Positions 26,601 to 41,600 of a DNA stretch of 64,000 bases are shown piece after piece (the first letter of the stretch is position 1; each line of letters opens with the position of its first letter). Both the position numbers and the translations under genes were made by a program. The notes under the pieces are model-generated. The model saw only the letters and a list, made by a program, of their open reading frames with translations, made no database searches and was not told where the DNA came from. The stretch is from contig NC_087069.1 of the NCBI RefSeq assembly GCF_963678635.1, positions 12,978,874 to 13,042,873 on the forward strand, given 5' to 3'. Source of the DNA: Symsagittifera roscoffensis. Lineage: Eukaryota > Xenacoelomorpha > Acoela > Convolutidae.

Positions 26601-29600
26601 AAAAGAAGCGTCCCCCCAATCCGTCCCTGAGTTAAAGTGATCCCCACAAGTATACAGTAAACTACATCACGGATGTACCCAGTGTATGATCGTTTCCTCC
26701 TTCCAATATTATGGTTTTGATACATTAGAAAGCACTCCAAATATGTGCATGTCTTCTTCTTAATTGAACTATCATTCATAATCCCATAAAAAATAGTCGA
26801 TCGAACTTGAGCCGAAGACAATTTTCTTCTACTTATTTTTTGTAGAAATGAGACTACAAAAAACGGATTAAGAACGTAGAAAAAAGGTTTCTGATACATG
26901 AAGTACGAAGTTTTATGAGGAGGCTCTGATAGAAACTAGAATTATCGTACAAATAAGTTTATGCATTGCAAAATTGATCGTCAAAAAATTATGTTTTCTT
27001 TTTTCTTTTTCTTTTTTCTTTGCTCAGTTCTAATCAGCTGTATGAAAAAAATCCCCGTTTCTGTCCAGCTGGGTTATTTAGTTGGGAGTAGAGATGTTTG
27101 TCCACACCCTTACCTTTCACCCACCCCAAGGGGGGTTGCCGCCTTGTTCCCTCCGAACAATAGCCCCCCACTGGACTCCCTAATGGACTCTCAATAGCAC
27201 ACAGAGCCCAAATTGCCCTTTCAAACCTAGAGTATTCTAAATCCACGCTAACCAGGCCTATCCTAGAAATCCCTCTTTATTTATAAACTACGTGTGAAAA
27301 CTGCGCCACCGTCACCATAAGACATGACAATTTTTATTTTATTGTGATAAATTGGTGAAGCCTTCTTCTTCAGGGAGATGAAAAAATCTACAGGCTAAAA
27401 AATTACAAACTACTGGTTTATAAGATTAGATCAATTCAGAGTAATCAAACGGAAAAAAATCAAAAGAAACATGGACAGCCGGTTGCTGTGCGAGTAGAAC
27501 AGAATGTTCCGACCACCTTCATAAAAAAATACAGTTTTGAATACAAATATTCTTAGTCTAAAATCCTAAATTTATTCGATTTCTCTGAGCGCAACATTGA
27601 ATTAAAATTTAAAAAATTTAAGCCAAGGAAAACCTCGTTATTAGAGTCGTTTGAATCAAAACTAAAAGGTCTTTTATATGATATATCGCATGACCGAACG
27701 CCATAAATATTTGTTCTACTTCATTTTAGTGGGGAAAAATGAAAAAAAAAACTAATTCACAGGAATACAATGCTATTCCTCATTTTCAATTGTCAGAAAA
27801 GTAACGAAGCGTTACATTATGAAGTTTTAGATTAAATGATTTATAATTGTTTCTATTTGATCTTCATTGAAGTAAAATGAGAAGTCTATAAGAAGCGTAT
27901 AGGAAATCCAATTATTTTTTTGCAAAATTTTCCGAAAAAAAGTCGACAAAAGTTTTAGTTTCCTTCTCTCACGCAAAGTCAAACGTAACGTAGTAGCATT
28001 TAGGTGAGCCTTTACAAATGGCCATCGTTAAATTTGAATACTATTTTGAGTCTTTACACAAACTAGCAATTTTTCTTGCATTTAAGATCCGAAAATGGCT
28101 AATTGATGGCTTTTAAATCTCCATAGTTCTAGCGATGCAAATAGAAATTTGAGGCCCAAATGTCAAAATTGCTTGTTAGTAGGCAATAATTTTCAGAGTG
28201 GTCAAAAATTGCTTTCTTATAATTATTTTGATAGAACCTTAGAACTTCTCAGAAAAAAACTTAGAATGTTTATTGATAGGGACTTTCCTTTAGAAAGCTG
28301 TAGAACAGCAATTTTTTCTCAAAATTTCCGATGTGACAAGTTTTTGTTTTTTTTTTTCGCACAAAATAACAACGAAATCTCAAGGCCAAATTTGACGACT
28401 TGCCACTTGAACTTGTAATTAGCTGCTGCGCAGTTTGTAATTAGTTGTTCACTGCAAGATTTTGTATCAATAAATAGCTGAGTACTTACATACAACACTT
28501 CGAAAACTGTGTGGTGTGAATTGTTAAAGTTAGTTTTTTTGTTCCCACAATAAGCTCGAAGGGCTAAATTCGTTTAATTGAAAGATTTTTTTTAAAATCA
28601 TATATTCTGTTTAAAAGAAATAATTTGAGAAAAACAATTCGAAACGATTTTATCCAGAATACAGGGTATGGAAACAAAAAAATTGCAACTTTTCAACGTT
28701 TTTTTGTTTTTTTTTCCTGGAGAAAACTGATCATCTTAGAACTTCTTTGTTTAACGGAAATTTTCTTAAGAATTGTAAAGCAGGGGATTTTATTCACAAA
28801 CCTTCTAAGAAGTTGCAAGGTGAGGATTTCTTATGGACTCTTGAAACCAAGTTTTGTTGAAAAAAAATTATTAGAAACATAAGAGAAAATTAATCCCCTT
28901 GAGGGGTAACCTTCAGTTAAGTTTTTCAAAAGCAAGAGAAATTAAACAAAAAAGCTCCATTTTTTCTGAATTTCGAGTATTGGAAAACATGTCTTGATTC
29001 TGATGACATCACTGAAAAAAGACTTGACAAAAGTCTTGACAAAATTAGAATTATGGACTTTGAAAAATTTTAGTTGTAGCTCGAGTTGCTTGAAGAAAAA
29101 GCTTGGATAAATTCAATCTTTGTTTTAAATTTAGCAGGGAGCGTGTTTTAGGACTCAAAATTTAGGAATCATTTTCGCATGTTGAACAAAACAAGTAGAA
29201 AACTGTGAAAACACTTGTTCATTGGTTTGGACTCGAATACACAAATGAAGTAAAAATTGAGTTGACAGGCGCTGATTCAATCAAGTTGTCATGTCTTTGC
29301 AACTTGTTTTTTTTTCTCATTTTGCAATTTACTTCCCTTGCTTTTTTTCGAAAACTCATCCCTGTTAAATTTTTTCTATCGTTGTTTGCTCATTGGTTGA
29401 AATTATGAAAAATTTAATCATTTTCTCAAAATTTTTTAATTAGTTTGGCGAACTCTATGGTTTTGAATTTTTTTTTCAGATTGTCAAGAATGTTAAAACC
29501 TTTTCTCATTAATTTCTCTATCCATTTATAAAGACCTGGTCACGTGCTGGCTTCGAAAAAACGGCGAGATCTTGCTGAAAGTATAGCTGCTCAGAAACTG

Positions 29601-32600
29601 AGTGGTATGTTTTTTTTTCTTCAAAAACAATAGTTTTCAGCTGATTTAAGTAAATGTTTTAAATTCAGGCACAAATTGCTTGATTACTCAAACTTTTTTT
29701 CTGAAGATAACTGTCTCTAAACATTTTTTTGGACAATGTAACTGTTGTGATTTGTTTTTTTTCAAAATATTTTTGACCTTCGATTTCAATCAAATACTTG
29801 TGAATCACCGTCACGAATCGACCAACGGTCGATCATTCGCTGTTCGTATGAAATTTAGAACGGACGTTTCAATTCACACTTTTTCTTTTCATCGAGATGC
29901 ATTGACAAAGGATGACATTTAATGAAAATTATTAAGCGAACGTTTTTGCTCAGTCTTAGAATTAAAATTGTTTTTATATGAAGCCAATCAGCAGACGAGA
30001 TTTGTTTCAACTATCTAATATGGATGCTCAAAAATCCTAAATTGATAAAAAAAATTCTGCCGCTTAGACAAAAGACGAAGATGTTCCGCCGGTTTGACCA
30101 GTTAAAACAGCGCCAGGCAAATTAACTAGAACCCTTACTAAACTCAATCCAATATTGAGAAGAGATAAAAGAGTCGATATAACATATAATTTATTTCTAA
30201 TCCGTCTGCTAAATGTTAAGTGGCATAAAATTAAGTGATATGTTTTTTGGAAACTCTATATCAACATTTTTTTTTGTTAAGATAACCGTTTTTTTTTTGT
30301 TGCTGGTTTTTGGATTATAAGTCAAAAGTCACCTTTCTACGCCAATTGAAACTAAACTCAAAACTGGCACTAGAATTGGTAATATTCAACATTAGGGCAG
30401 TTGAATATTACTTTTTGTTTTCCCTTAGTTACACTGAAGCCAGTTTAACAAGGGTTCTAGTTATTTTACTTGGCGCTGTTTTCATTAGGAACGAGCGCGC
30501 TATGGTGGCAAACCGGCGCAACATCTCTGTCATTTTTCACAGCGGCAGAACTTCAATTTAAAATTTTCGAGTAGTTTTATGACAATGCGAGTTTCTGATT
30601 GTTTTAATTATTGCTTATTGGTGGGTATCTAAAACTTATGTAGGTGAGTTAGAGGGAGGAGACTGATCATGCGTAGTTGGTATTTTTATTCCCCTCACTA
30701 TCCGTTACGTTACTTACTGATAACAAAAATAAAAACATTTTGCATCGACAAAAATATATCCCAAAAATGTCCACTTGGAAATCGCAATCAAAAAGGGGAG
30801 TCTCAGATAGTAATTTGATATTAATAATTAATCATATTCACAAGTGCACAGTTGCGGAAGAATTAATTATTGATGCGCAATTGCCGGTGTGTTCAAAGCA
30901 CTGCCTTTTTCTGTATCCGCCCTTTACACAAATTGAGCTCACCGAATGACCATCTGAAGAAAATATAGGTGACGATTTAAGACCAAAAGACGAAGGAAAG
31001 ATAATTGTTTTCGCTTGAAGTAAGTGGTGCTAAAAAGTTTGTTTTTTGGTCCAATTCACATTGAACAACGGTCGTTCACTTTTTCAACAAGAGCCAGTTT
31101 TAAATTCGTTACTTGAGAGGCATCTAACTGAAAAAGGTCAAAATGTTCTATCGATTGAGCTTAAAAACGAGAACAATCTTGATAACCTTTAATTAGCTAA
31201 ATTTGGAAAATTGCCGAATCAAGAATACACTCATACGAGAAAAAAAGTAGGAAAATTACTACAGCTGAAAGAAGAATCGCCAATTAATGTGCTTCAGGCT
31301 AAAGTGAATTCTTAAGCTCTCAAATTTTCTTTTTTATCATTGTTATCTGATTTTTCGATATGAAAGTCTTTTTTTTTCGGAAGGTCTTAATATAAGTCAG
31401 ACAGTGCCAGGGTTCACAAAAAAAGCTAAGCTTACATACAATATTTTCATACAATTCCATTTAGAACAAAAAGCTTCATGAAAAATCTATGATTCTTGAT
31501 TTTTCATATATGGAAATTGAATGACTTTTCCATAAAACAAAAAATTTGAAAATGATTTCTTACATTTGGTGGGTTGTGTTTGTAACCGAACACAAGTGAC
31601 AAAGACCTTGATTTTCTCAAAACAAGAGTCGTCAAAGATTAGTTTATCTTGCATTTGCAATGCATAGGAAACTACTCTAATTGTCTAACACAAATGATAT
31701 AATGAAACTTTAAGCAGGCAAAAAAATGAACTTTGCATGTATAAAGCAATTTCTTTGGAAATTATTTGCTTGAGTTGCATTTTTTGAGCACTTTCAAAAC
31801 TATCTGAAAAATAATATCTTCTCACCGTCGAAAAATTTTAGTTTAGCTTTTAAAATTAGCTTTTAATTAGAATTCTTTTGGCAAAAAAATCTCTTTTTAT
31901 TTATGACGATTCGCCGGCTTTTCTGCCAATACAAGGAAAAACTCTTCAAAATTTTGGTGATACCATAACTCCGGCAACTTCCAAATTTTTTGATTTTGAA
32001 TTTTTTATGTTTTAGCATACTCAACTCTTCTGGCTCTAAAGTTTGGTATTCAACTCAATAATCAAAATTTTAAATCAGAAAGTTACACTTGAAATCCTTT
32101 TTTTAATAATGATATCATGAATTTCAGAAATGAAACTAGAACTGAAACAAGACTGCTTGTATATTATAACATAACCCTGAGTTTTTGAATGTATATCAAA
32201 ATAATTATGTTAAAACCATGCACTTCGAAAAACTTGAAATCTTTTCTAAAAACACCTCATATAAAATCTTAACATTAAAAACATACATTCAATCAGTACT
32301 GATACTCAAAAAAAATTTAATTAGTATCCCAGATTGAGTTTCACTTGTGAGTTAGCATAAAAGTTTTTCAAAAAATCCTCATCAAAAGAAAGGGATAATT
32401 TTTTTTTCAATTGTAAAACTGGTTTAAAATCTAACTCTGATGTTTTTTTTGCAATTGAGGTATTGCAGGTCTTAAGCGTGGCAGTTATCAGCGCTTAAAC
32501 ATCCGCTGATAATTAATGTGAAACAGCGAAATAATCCCTGAAAGTATTCTGAAGACTGGGTTTGCAACTTCTCGTCGTTTACAGTTTGTTTTGCAATTGA

Positions 32601-35600
32601 GATATTGCAAGTCTTAAGCGTGGCAGTTATCAGCGCTTAAACATCCGCTGATAATTAATGTGGTACAGCGAAATAATCCCTGAAAGTATTCTGAAGACTG
32701 GGTTTGCAACTTCTCGTCATTTACTATGAACCGGAATTAAACCCAGAGTCTGAAAAAATTGATAACAAATTTGTTTTGGAATTGTATCACGAGGCCAAAC
32801 TAAGAATTTGTGATTTTAAGGCGAATTCCGCAACAAGAACACTACCTTTTTTTCTTTTGTTCTTTCATTTTCCTTGATCGTTCCGACAAATTTTTAACAT
32901 ATTTAAACTTTTATATCTGGAAGGAAAAGCATACAGGAATAAAATTGTGCGCTTATCCAGTTTGAACGTTACACTTTGATCCCCGTGCCGAATGAGACGC
33001 AGTGGACCGAAGAAAAGCATGGTATTCTTACCTGACAATATCAATTCTTTTCCTGCGATCATACTCTCGGTTCAGTTTCATTATTTTGTAACCAGCAATT
33101 TTACAATTCTTTGACTTTATATTTTGTCTTTTTTTCAATTTTGTAGCCAGGTAGACCCGAACTGACCAAAAATGCTAATCATACACTTTTCTTGCAATTC
33201 CATAAGTACAGAAAATTGCATGAAACGTCTATGATTAGTGAAGTTTCATATATTGAAATTGTATGACTAGCGTTTTTCCGTGGGCCGAAAAATTTTTGAG
33301 AGGTGTTCGTAACCGAACACAAGTGACAAAAACCAAGGTTTACACAGACTAGAGTCCACGAAGGTTTGATTGTCTCGCAATTACAAAGTAAAAAATGACC
33401 TGAACTGTCTAAAAGTCGTTCTGCACAAATGGTATACTAAAAGTATCAAACTATTAGAATTTGGCAAAAATTTTCACAGATGATCTTTTCAAAAATTTGC
33501 TGTTTCAGTTGATCAGACATTGATCAAGACATAAATAAACATGCCATACAAAAGAAATGGGTGTTTTCAACTCCTTTGAAAAAATTTATCCAGAGAAATG
33601 GAAGAAAATTAGTTTTTGTGTATCCAGGACTAGGTTATACAAATAAAAGTTTAAAATAATCATGCAAAAAGTACGAGTACAAAATTCGTTTTGCGGTTGA
33701 AAAAAGTTTTTTTTGGGCAATTTCAAAATTATTTGGAAAAATTGATGAATGGAAATTGTATGAGTAGCAATTTTTTTGACAAAAATTTATTTTTTTATTT
33801 AGTAACTGAGTTTTATGTGAAAGCAAGAAAAAAGTTCTTTGAAAATTCGATGACACCGTTTTAGCAAAATGTATAAAAACTGTGTGACTAGTATTTTTTC
33901 ATAGACTTTTTTTCATGGGATTATTTTTAGTATTTTTTCGTTAGATAAACATTTTCGGTCTATGTAGGTCAACTATGGGGAGCTTCAGAATAATAGCTAG
34001 AGTAATTGATTGTTTTTTGAATTGTTTCAACGTATGTTCAAGAATTGTACCAAAGCAAATTGAAAAATGATATGCTTCCCGTCAAGTCGTAAGTGAATTA
34101 CATAAAACAACGGGGCATTCTAGCAATGTTAATCAATTGTGGAATCTTGCTTTTTCAATCTTGCTTTTTGCGATATGAAAAATGAAAAAAAAAAAAAGAA
34201 ACTGCCCGCAGGTTTGAAGAGACTTATAATGACAGGAGGAGGTGGAAAATCTATTCAGTTTGGATTGGAAAAACAGAGTCACAAACTGGGAGACAGATAT
34301 GGGCCGGCGGGTCGGTTGAAAAAAATCCACACAAGTATATCTAATCGACAATATAGACAAAAAAGCACACAATAATCAGCCGCGCGTTTCTTCAACATTA
34401 CACCCCCTTCCTGTAAGATAACTTATTACAAGTTATATAGTAGTTATATAAGTTATAATTATTTATATAAAAATTTAGTGGAGGGTATACAATTTCGTAT
34501 TTCTATAGCTGGGCAGTTTTAATTTTTCTTGACCCATAGTTGAATTTTTGCGTGTTAAGCCCTAGGGTTATTGAATTAAAATTTCTCTGGTAAAGAACAG
34601 CTGATTTAAGGAAATATTGAAGATGCTATACACGATGTTATAATTAAATAGGTCAAACTAGAAGTTTCCAATTACAGTAAAGCCTTGAAAAATGCGTAAA
34701 ATGCAAGGCCCTTATTAATGTATAAACTATTTGGACAAAAAACTTTGAATTAATTGATTTAAAAAGCATGTCACAAAATGTATTTTCATTCCTAAAAAAA
34801 CGGGGTTGGTTTGCATCATTTTTTTTCACGGGGGCACGTGAACAAGTGTTTTTTCACAAGGAGGGTTGAGTTTTTGGGATTTTATTAAAAACAGGCGTTA
34901 TTGTGTGACTTTATGAGCAGACAAACGCCTCTGCTAGCCAAGAGGCAATTTAATTTATTACGTCCAGTTTTTAGCTGTGGTCTAAATTCAGAATACAGTA
35001 ACCGTTAAATGAACTTTTTTAACCATTGAAGATTTTCTTGTCTACCTTTTTTTAAAAACAAATTGCTTTTATGGGGCCATTTATGGTAATTCGCTTTCGT
35101 TTATTTTCAGTCAAATTCGTAGATTAAAAGACTAAGCCCAAAAAATGAGTTTTTTTTTGCGCATAGCAAAACTCATCCCAACTCAAAATCAATAGATGGA
35201 ATTCGTTGAGAAAGTCATAAAACCAAATATGGCCTGAATACCACAACGATAGGAACTAAAAAATTCCAAATAGTCAAAAAAGTCTTTGTTTAAAGATTCC
35301 GTTGGTTACTGACTGACGTTTTTACGAGCTATTTTTTTGAAACTGCATTTAAGCTGATTTTTACTTCAATTGATTTTGCGCGACAAACATTATTTGATAG
35401 AGTCGCAAAGCCACAAAACAGTTGTATAAACATCGAGTCATTTTTTTCTCAATCTTTGGTTTAAAAATTTGCCTTCCACGAAAAGAAGAAGCAGAAAACA
35501 AAACTATTCACGTTAGTTTTTTTAATTCAAAAATGAGCTTGACAAATGGTTATGGCCTTCCTTTGCAAAATTTTTGAATCTATCAAAGCATATGATTGCA

Positions 35601-38600
35601 ACTTTAGGCTTTTTTTTCATGGAGAGCAAACTTAACTTTTTTTAATCTCCAGCAAGAAACTTTACGTGAAAAAACTTAAAATGGAAGACTATTTTTTCTT
35701 ATTGAAGGAAGTATTATTTTCATTTTAGAAAAAAGCAAAAAAGGGATGACTTTTAGAGTTTTTAACTCACGCTGTTGGTCCCTGAGACGTAAAGCAGCGA
35801 CTGTGCAAGGAGGGGGTCAAATTTGACCTTGTGAGGGGGGATATCGACTGGAGATTGGAATTTTCCATCTCTGCAGATTCGCCAGTCTCTGTTCACAATA
35901 CCCCAGTGGTCTGGACCTGAAACAAAAAAAATAAAAGGAGTCAAAAGAAATCAATGAGATCAAAGAGCTCGAAACAGGTCAAAACTGGTAAAAGAGGTCA
36001 AATTAGGTCGAAGGTTACTGCCCCGCATTTACGAAAAGTGAAAAAAAATCGATTATAATGGATTTTCGTGGTCTATAAAGTTGTAAAAATTATCGATTCC
36101 CATGTTACGTTCAGACAACAAAATTGGACTAAAAATGGATTTTTTCTAGTCAAATTCATTTTTTCTCGTCAAAACAAAATGCATTATAATTCATTTGGAA
36201 TCCATTATAATGGATTTCATAACAAGTAGGAAATCTTATTCAAAAGGATTTTTTTTTTTCACTTTATTTTTGTTTCGCGCGTCGTGCAAAATTTTGCGAG
36301 AATTTCTGCATTTATCAAAATATGCGGAAACTTTGCAAAGCGGTTGTACGGCCTAACCCATTTCTAAGCCTATACTCAATTTGCACAAAGATTCCGTTAA
36401 GTCCCCCCTAACGTTTGCCCTTTTGCTCCCCTTCATGAACCCCCTTAGATTTTATAACAAGTAGGAAATCAAATTTAAATGGATTTTTTTCCACTTCATT
36501 TTTGATTCGCGTGTCGTGCAAAATTTTGCAAGAATTTCTGCGTTTATCAAGTTATGCGGAAACTTTGCAAAGCGGTTGTACGGCTTAACCCATTTCTAAG
36601 CCTAAACTCAATTTGCACAAAGATTCCGTTGAGTTCCACTGAACCCCCTCCCCCCACTGAACCCCTCCCCCCACTGAACCCTCTCCCCCACTGAACCCCC
36701 CCCCCCCCACTGAACCCACTCCCTTCCCCACCTGAACCCCCCACCTGAACAAACCCCCAACTTAATGAACCCACCACCCCTCTCCCACCTGAACCCACCC
36801 CATCCCCCACCTAAGAACACCCCCCCCCCCCCGGGGGGGCTGTTGTAAATGGGCAAACGCTAGGTGACGTAAGGGAAGGTGGCAAACGATAGGGGGTAAT
36901 CGAGTAACATAAAAAGGAACAAAAAAATCAAAGTTAGGCAGAAAAAAACTTAAATTGAACAACATGTAACCAACGTAACCAACTTAAGCTTAAAACATAG
37001 AAAAGACCTTATGTGTGTTGAAATTCGTTATCTCAGTAAAGTGGGAAAAAATTGATTATAACTTAGTTTCATTGTCAGTGTCCACAAAACTGAAAAAAAA
37101 CCATTAAAATGGATGAAAAAAAGGATTTTGTTGCCTCGAAAATATTAATATTATAAATCAATTTTAATTGATTATAATCGATTTGTTTTCATTTTTGTGG
37201 ACACTGACAAGTAAACTCAATTATAATCGATTTTTATTCATGAAACTCCAATGCGGGGCGTTACTCAAGAAAATTGGCGACGTGCAGCACTTTCGGACAA
37301 AACAAGGGTAACTTGTTGCTCTGCGAATAGCATAGAAGAGTCCGATCTAATAACAATATAAACTTTATAAAATTATAAAGTAATTAAAAAGTACCAGAGT
37401 TTTCAAGTTAAAAAAAAAACTTTTTTTTTGCAAAATTTCAAAGTATTTTTAGAAATATTTTTGTTTCAAAAAAGTTGTGTCCGTAACAGCTGTATCTTAA
37501 GCAAAAACGGTAAAAATTAGAAACTTCTTTTCTCGATACTACAAATTTTTTTTGGAGCTTAAAGCATGGCTGAAGTTTCGTAACTTACAAGGTGTATTCG
37601 AAATATCAATTCTCTTCTGCAAATTGGGAGTTCCAAGTTTGCCAAACTATCTGTTTTGTGAACTAATTTATGCACACTTTAGAAACTTTTCATTTGATTG
37701 ATTCTGAAAGCGTAACGCCAACTACGCAGCCTTCAAAACCGTTTGTTCTTTAATTAAAATGAAGATAGCTAAGAGCTTGTTTGTTTTATTTTGGCTGTTA
37801 AAGCCAAATCTTTTCGATACTCTTTAAAGGGCAGTCTGAGCATTCAGGGCTTTTCTTTGATACACAAGCAACCTTGTTTAAACCAATTTTAATTGATACC
37901 AAGCTTAGACTTGAATCCGAAAACGATTTCACGTTTCCGACTGCTTTTTAGGATCTATAGAAAAATTTTCGATCACAAGAAGTTATGCAACTTTATGAAA
38001 AAGGAAACCTTATTAGCCAAAATTCATTACGAGGCCAAATTCTGCACTGGATAGGCGCACAATTTTGGGTCCGTATGTTCCTGGAATCCAGAGACAAGTC
38101 TTTAATTATATTAATTTTGTGACGGAATGATCAAAGGAAATGGAAGAACAAAAAAAGAACAAAGGGAGCGTGCGGAATCCGCTTAAATTTCCCAAAAATC
38201 ATAGTTTGACTTCGTAATATTTCGAAGATTTTCGTGAATGTCATCCTCCTTTTAAAAATCGATAAATTTAGAAAAAATAGATATTTGCAGCATAAAATAA
38301 CTAATGAAGAAGAACAAACAGCGTACCTCTTTTCGATTTCAAATAATTTCTGAGTTGGGTTCCACTAGCCGCTTACATTTTTATAGCATCGCAGCACAAA
38401 AGTTATTGCATTTTGTCCGTAATGGCCAAAACAGTCTTCCTTGCAGACCCGGGTTGACCAAAACTTCTAATCATACAATTTCCAAATATGAAAAAACTAT
38501 TTTCATACAATTTCTTACAACTCCATATGTACAAAAAATTTTTTGAAATCTACTTGATAAACATTTTTCCATATAGGCAAATTGTATGATAGGTGTATTC

Positions 38601-41600
38601 CATAAACCAAAATTTTTGATGATCTTTTTTTCTAAATTTAATTTCTCGAAAATTTTGGGTTGTGTTCGCAACCGAACGCAAGTTACAAATACCTTGGTTT
38701 ACTCAAAGCTGGAGTCAAAAAAATTGAACGGTCTTGCATTTACAATGCATAGAAAACGACCTGAATTTTCATAGAGCTGTCTTGCACGGATAATATAACG
38801 AAAGAAACAAACTTTTAAATTTTCAAGGATGATTCTTTTTGAAACTTGAAGTCCCAAATTATCAGACATTTATCAGGACACACAAAAACATGCCATACAA
38901 AACAAAGAGTTTTAAGCGTTTTTGAAAAAAGTATTAGGCGGAAAAGAAAAACAAATATCCAATATTTGTTTATCCAGGACTACGTTATGCACAAAAAAAT
39001 TAAGTTTTGCATTCCAAAAAAAATCATTTTTTGGAAAATTTTTGTTTGAGTACAAAATTTGAATTGCGGTTCGAAAAAAAAACAAAATTTTTTTTGCGGT
39101 AATTTCAAAATTAGTCGGAAAAGTTTGTGTTGTAGCTATCAAAAAAAAATGCTAGTCATACAATTTTCCGTAAATGAAAAATATGTGATAAGCTTTTTGT
39201 TTGGACAGAAAGCTTTTTCTCTTTAGAACCATATACCGACTTTTATGCTAAAACAAGAAAAAGTTCCCTGAAATTTTGCCGACACATACTTTTTTTTAGC
39301 AAAATGTATGAAATTTGTATGATTAGTATTTTTGCATAGTTTAGTTTTTGGAAATGTGTGATTAGCATTTTTGGTCTACAGAGGTCCAACCGGGTAAATC
39401 GATAAGAGGTAAAATATTGCTTTAAAATTGGGCTCAAGTCAATGATATCGATAAGATCATTCAAAAAAAAGTGTCTAAAATGACTAGTTGGAAAATGTGC
39501 AAAAAAAACACTCCGAGCAGAAGTTTTAGTCTGTCACTTTAACAAAAAAAACATATATCAAGCTTTTTCAGATTATGTTATCGTAGTTGGTTTGCAAAGA
39601 AAACGAAACTTAATCAGACTTTTTCGAACGACAGCCGTGTTACTACGGAAAGATGAAAATTTTTTTTAGATAAACTTTGCGTGTGATCCCACATTGATCA
39701 ATTAAGAAAAACTTCAATGCAAAATTGGAAAATTTTATGCAATTTCCTCTATGAAATTCCCTCAGGAGGTTCAATTAAATTCTAAAAGACTATCGATGGG
39801 TTGAAAATATCATGTGGTTTTTGACAATGACACAGAAAAATTTTTTATTTGTTTTTCTGCTAAAAATAAAAGTTTTTTTTTGGTTCAAAAATTGATTTTG
39901 CATTTCCAATTTTAGTTCAAAAGGAGAATTCTTTGTTTTTCATATCTTATCGAACTAAATGACTGTCCATTTTTCAATAAACACGCTCCGCCCCTCTTTA
40001 TCACACTTAATCTCCATTCAAAATTGGATTAGAACCAATTCATCCTTCATTTTCTAAATCGACACGCATCAACAGTTAAGAACAAATTTAACCAAATGGA
40101 GCTTGAACTAAACACACCTTTTGAGAAGAATTAGCCTCCAATATAAATCATATCAAAAACAAATTCACCTTTTATTGATACCGCCAAAGTGAACTGTTTT
40201 GCTTTCACTTCTTTAAAACAATTGTTGAAAAATCAACTCACGTTTTCACGGCCTATGGTTCGAAATTTCAAAGAACTCGATATTTTTTGTTGTTTTTAAT
40301 GGCTTTCTTTTCATGGCTTTCAATTTTTTTGATTTAGGCTGGCCAGCAAAACATTATTTGCTAATTTGCAGTTTAAAATGGTTCGATGTTCGAATTGAGA
40401 TTAGCTTGTTCGAATTTTGATGTAAATGTTTTAAAGCTCCTAAAGGTTTTTATTGTGCCTGGTCTCAAATTTAAAAAGAATTTCACCTGCGATCGTTTTT
40501 GTACTCATGAGAGTTAAAAGATAAATTAGGGATAACTATCGCACAAAATATTTCGGGCTATATCAGCGCGAAATAATCCTTCTTAGAAATCCGTTCAAAT
40601 TGAATTGAGCCGAACTACTTGGTCTCTTTAGTACTTTCTTTTTAAAAAATATATCACTTGTAGCTTCCATAGTGCGTTGGCGGATAATTAAAAAAAATTT
40701 AAAACGCTAGATTCGAAAGAAAAAAATGGAATTGGATTTATTTCTCGGTTTAAGGTCGCCGGCTTTGCGGCAATAACCGGCTCTAAATTACGTATAGAGT
40801 CCTACCCTCCGTTGGCAAGCTCGCAACACGTTGGCGCGACTGCGGCGGTCACTATTATTGGCTCAATTGTCTTTGGCTGAATTGTCTGCATACTTTTGGC
40901 TGAATTGTCTGAATTTCAAATCAGCTGAATTGTCTTTGGCCGAATTGTCTGGACGCGAGCAAACTATATAGACTGCAAACACTCATAAAGCGAACAGTAC
41001 TCTATAGACTTTAAAAATAATTGATGTTTTCAGGGCTTTTCCCTGATATGAGCAATTTATCAGATATTTGGTATCAAACTAATCAGTCCAGTGTCCTAAT
41101 AGGTTGTCTAGGCCTTTGAAAAAAATAAACAAGGTTAAGTAACGAGATTTTGTTTGCATATCAGTTTAAAAAAGAACATTTTTTCAGAGCTGGGAAAAAT
41201 ATCTCAAAATGTTGATCCGCTACTTTGATTTTAGGCCATTGACCTAATTCTGTTGTTTTAAACCTTATTCATTGAGGATATAAATGAGAATCAAACTTCT
41301 CGAATCAGCAAAATTTCGGATACCTACAAAGCTGTTTTAGATAGCTTTGGATGAGACTTCCAATTTTTTTTCAAACAAAAACCTATCACAGACAACTGTT
41401 AAATTGGTCATTGATACCTCTCTCAAGATATAAAACAGAGCCTCAAAAATTTTGAACAAGAACAGGTTTGCCTTAATGTAAGAAACTGAACAAAATCAAT
41501 TTGATTGCTCTAACCGCCTCTGGTTTATTACTTCTGTTATAACGAAAAAATAACTTCAAGGATTTTTAAATTCAAGCTAAAACCTCGAGCATTAGTTAGT

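Larger units (their letters stand above)
17531..35770 (-). other. CARP intron (18.2 kb)
   Basis: No other gene supported. Contents in order: decoy acceptor repeats (17.5-17.85 kb), foldback hairpin (20325-20387), array of 0.9-kb units (20.6-24.3 kb), hAT-like MITE (26271-26629), MITE (30070-30535), 142-bp direct repeat (32446-32729), a decayed CGAGGCC MITE (about 32790-32970) and a CCCGGGTTGAC-family element (33154-33980). Stretches between these (for example 17850-20320, 24.3-26.2, 27.3-30.0 and 34.0-35.7 kb) show nothing I can name. Confidence 0.65.

Noticed and set aside
27030..27260. Locally GC-rich stretch considered as an exon
   Set aside because: Frames on both strands lack splice borders that fit, and no family resemblance is visible; the GGGG/CCCC runs suggest a decayed repeat.
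29530..29610. GC-richer patch after TTTTCAG considered as a small exon
   Set aside because: No reading frame with a matching donor and no recognisable protein similarity.
36547..36965. Gly/Val-rich proteins on the minus strand
   Set aside because: They are translations of the C-run minisatellite of the GCCCCGCATT element; all three frames stay open for that reason.
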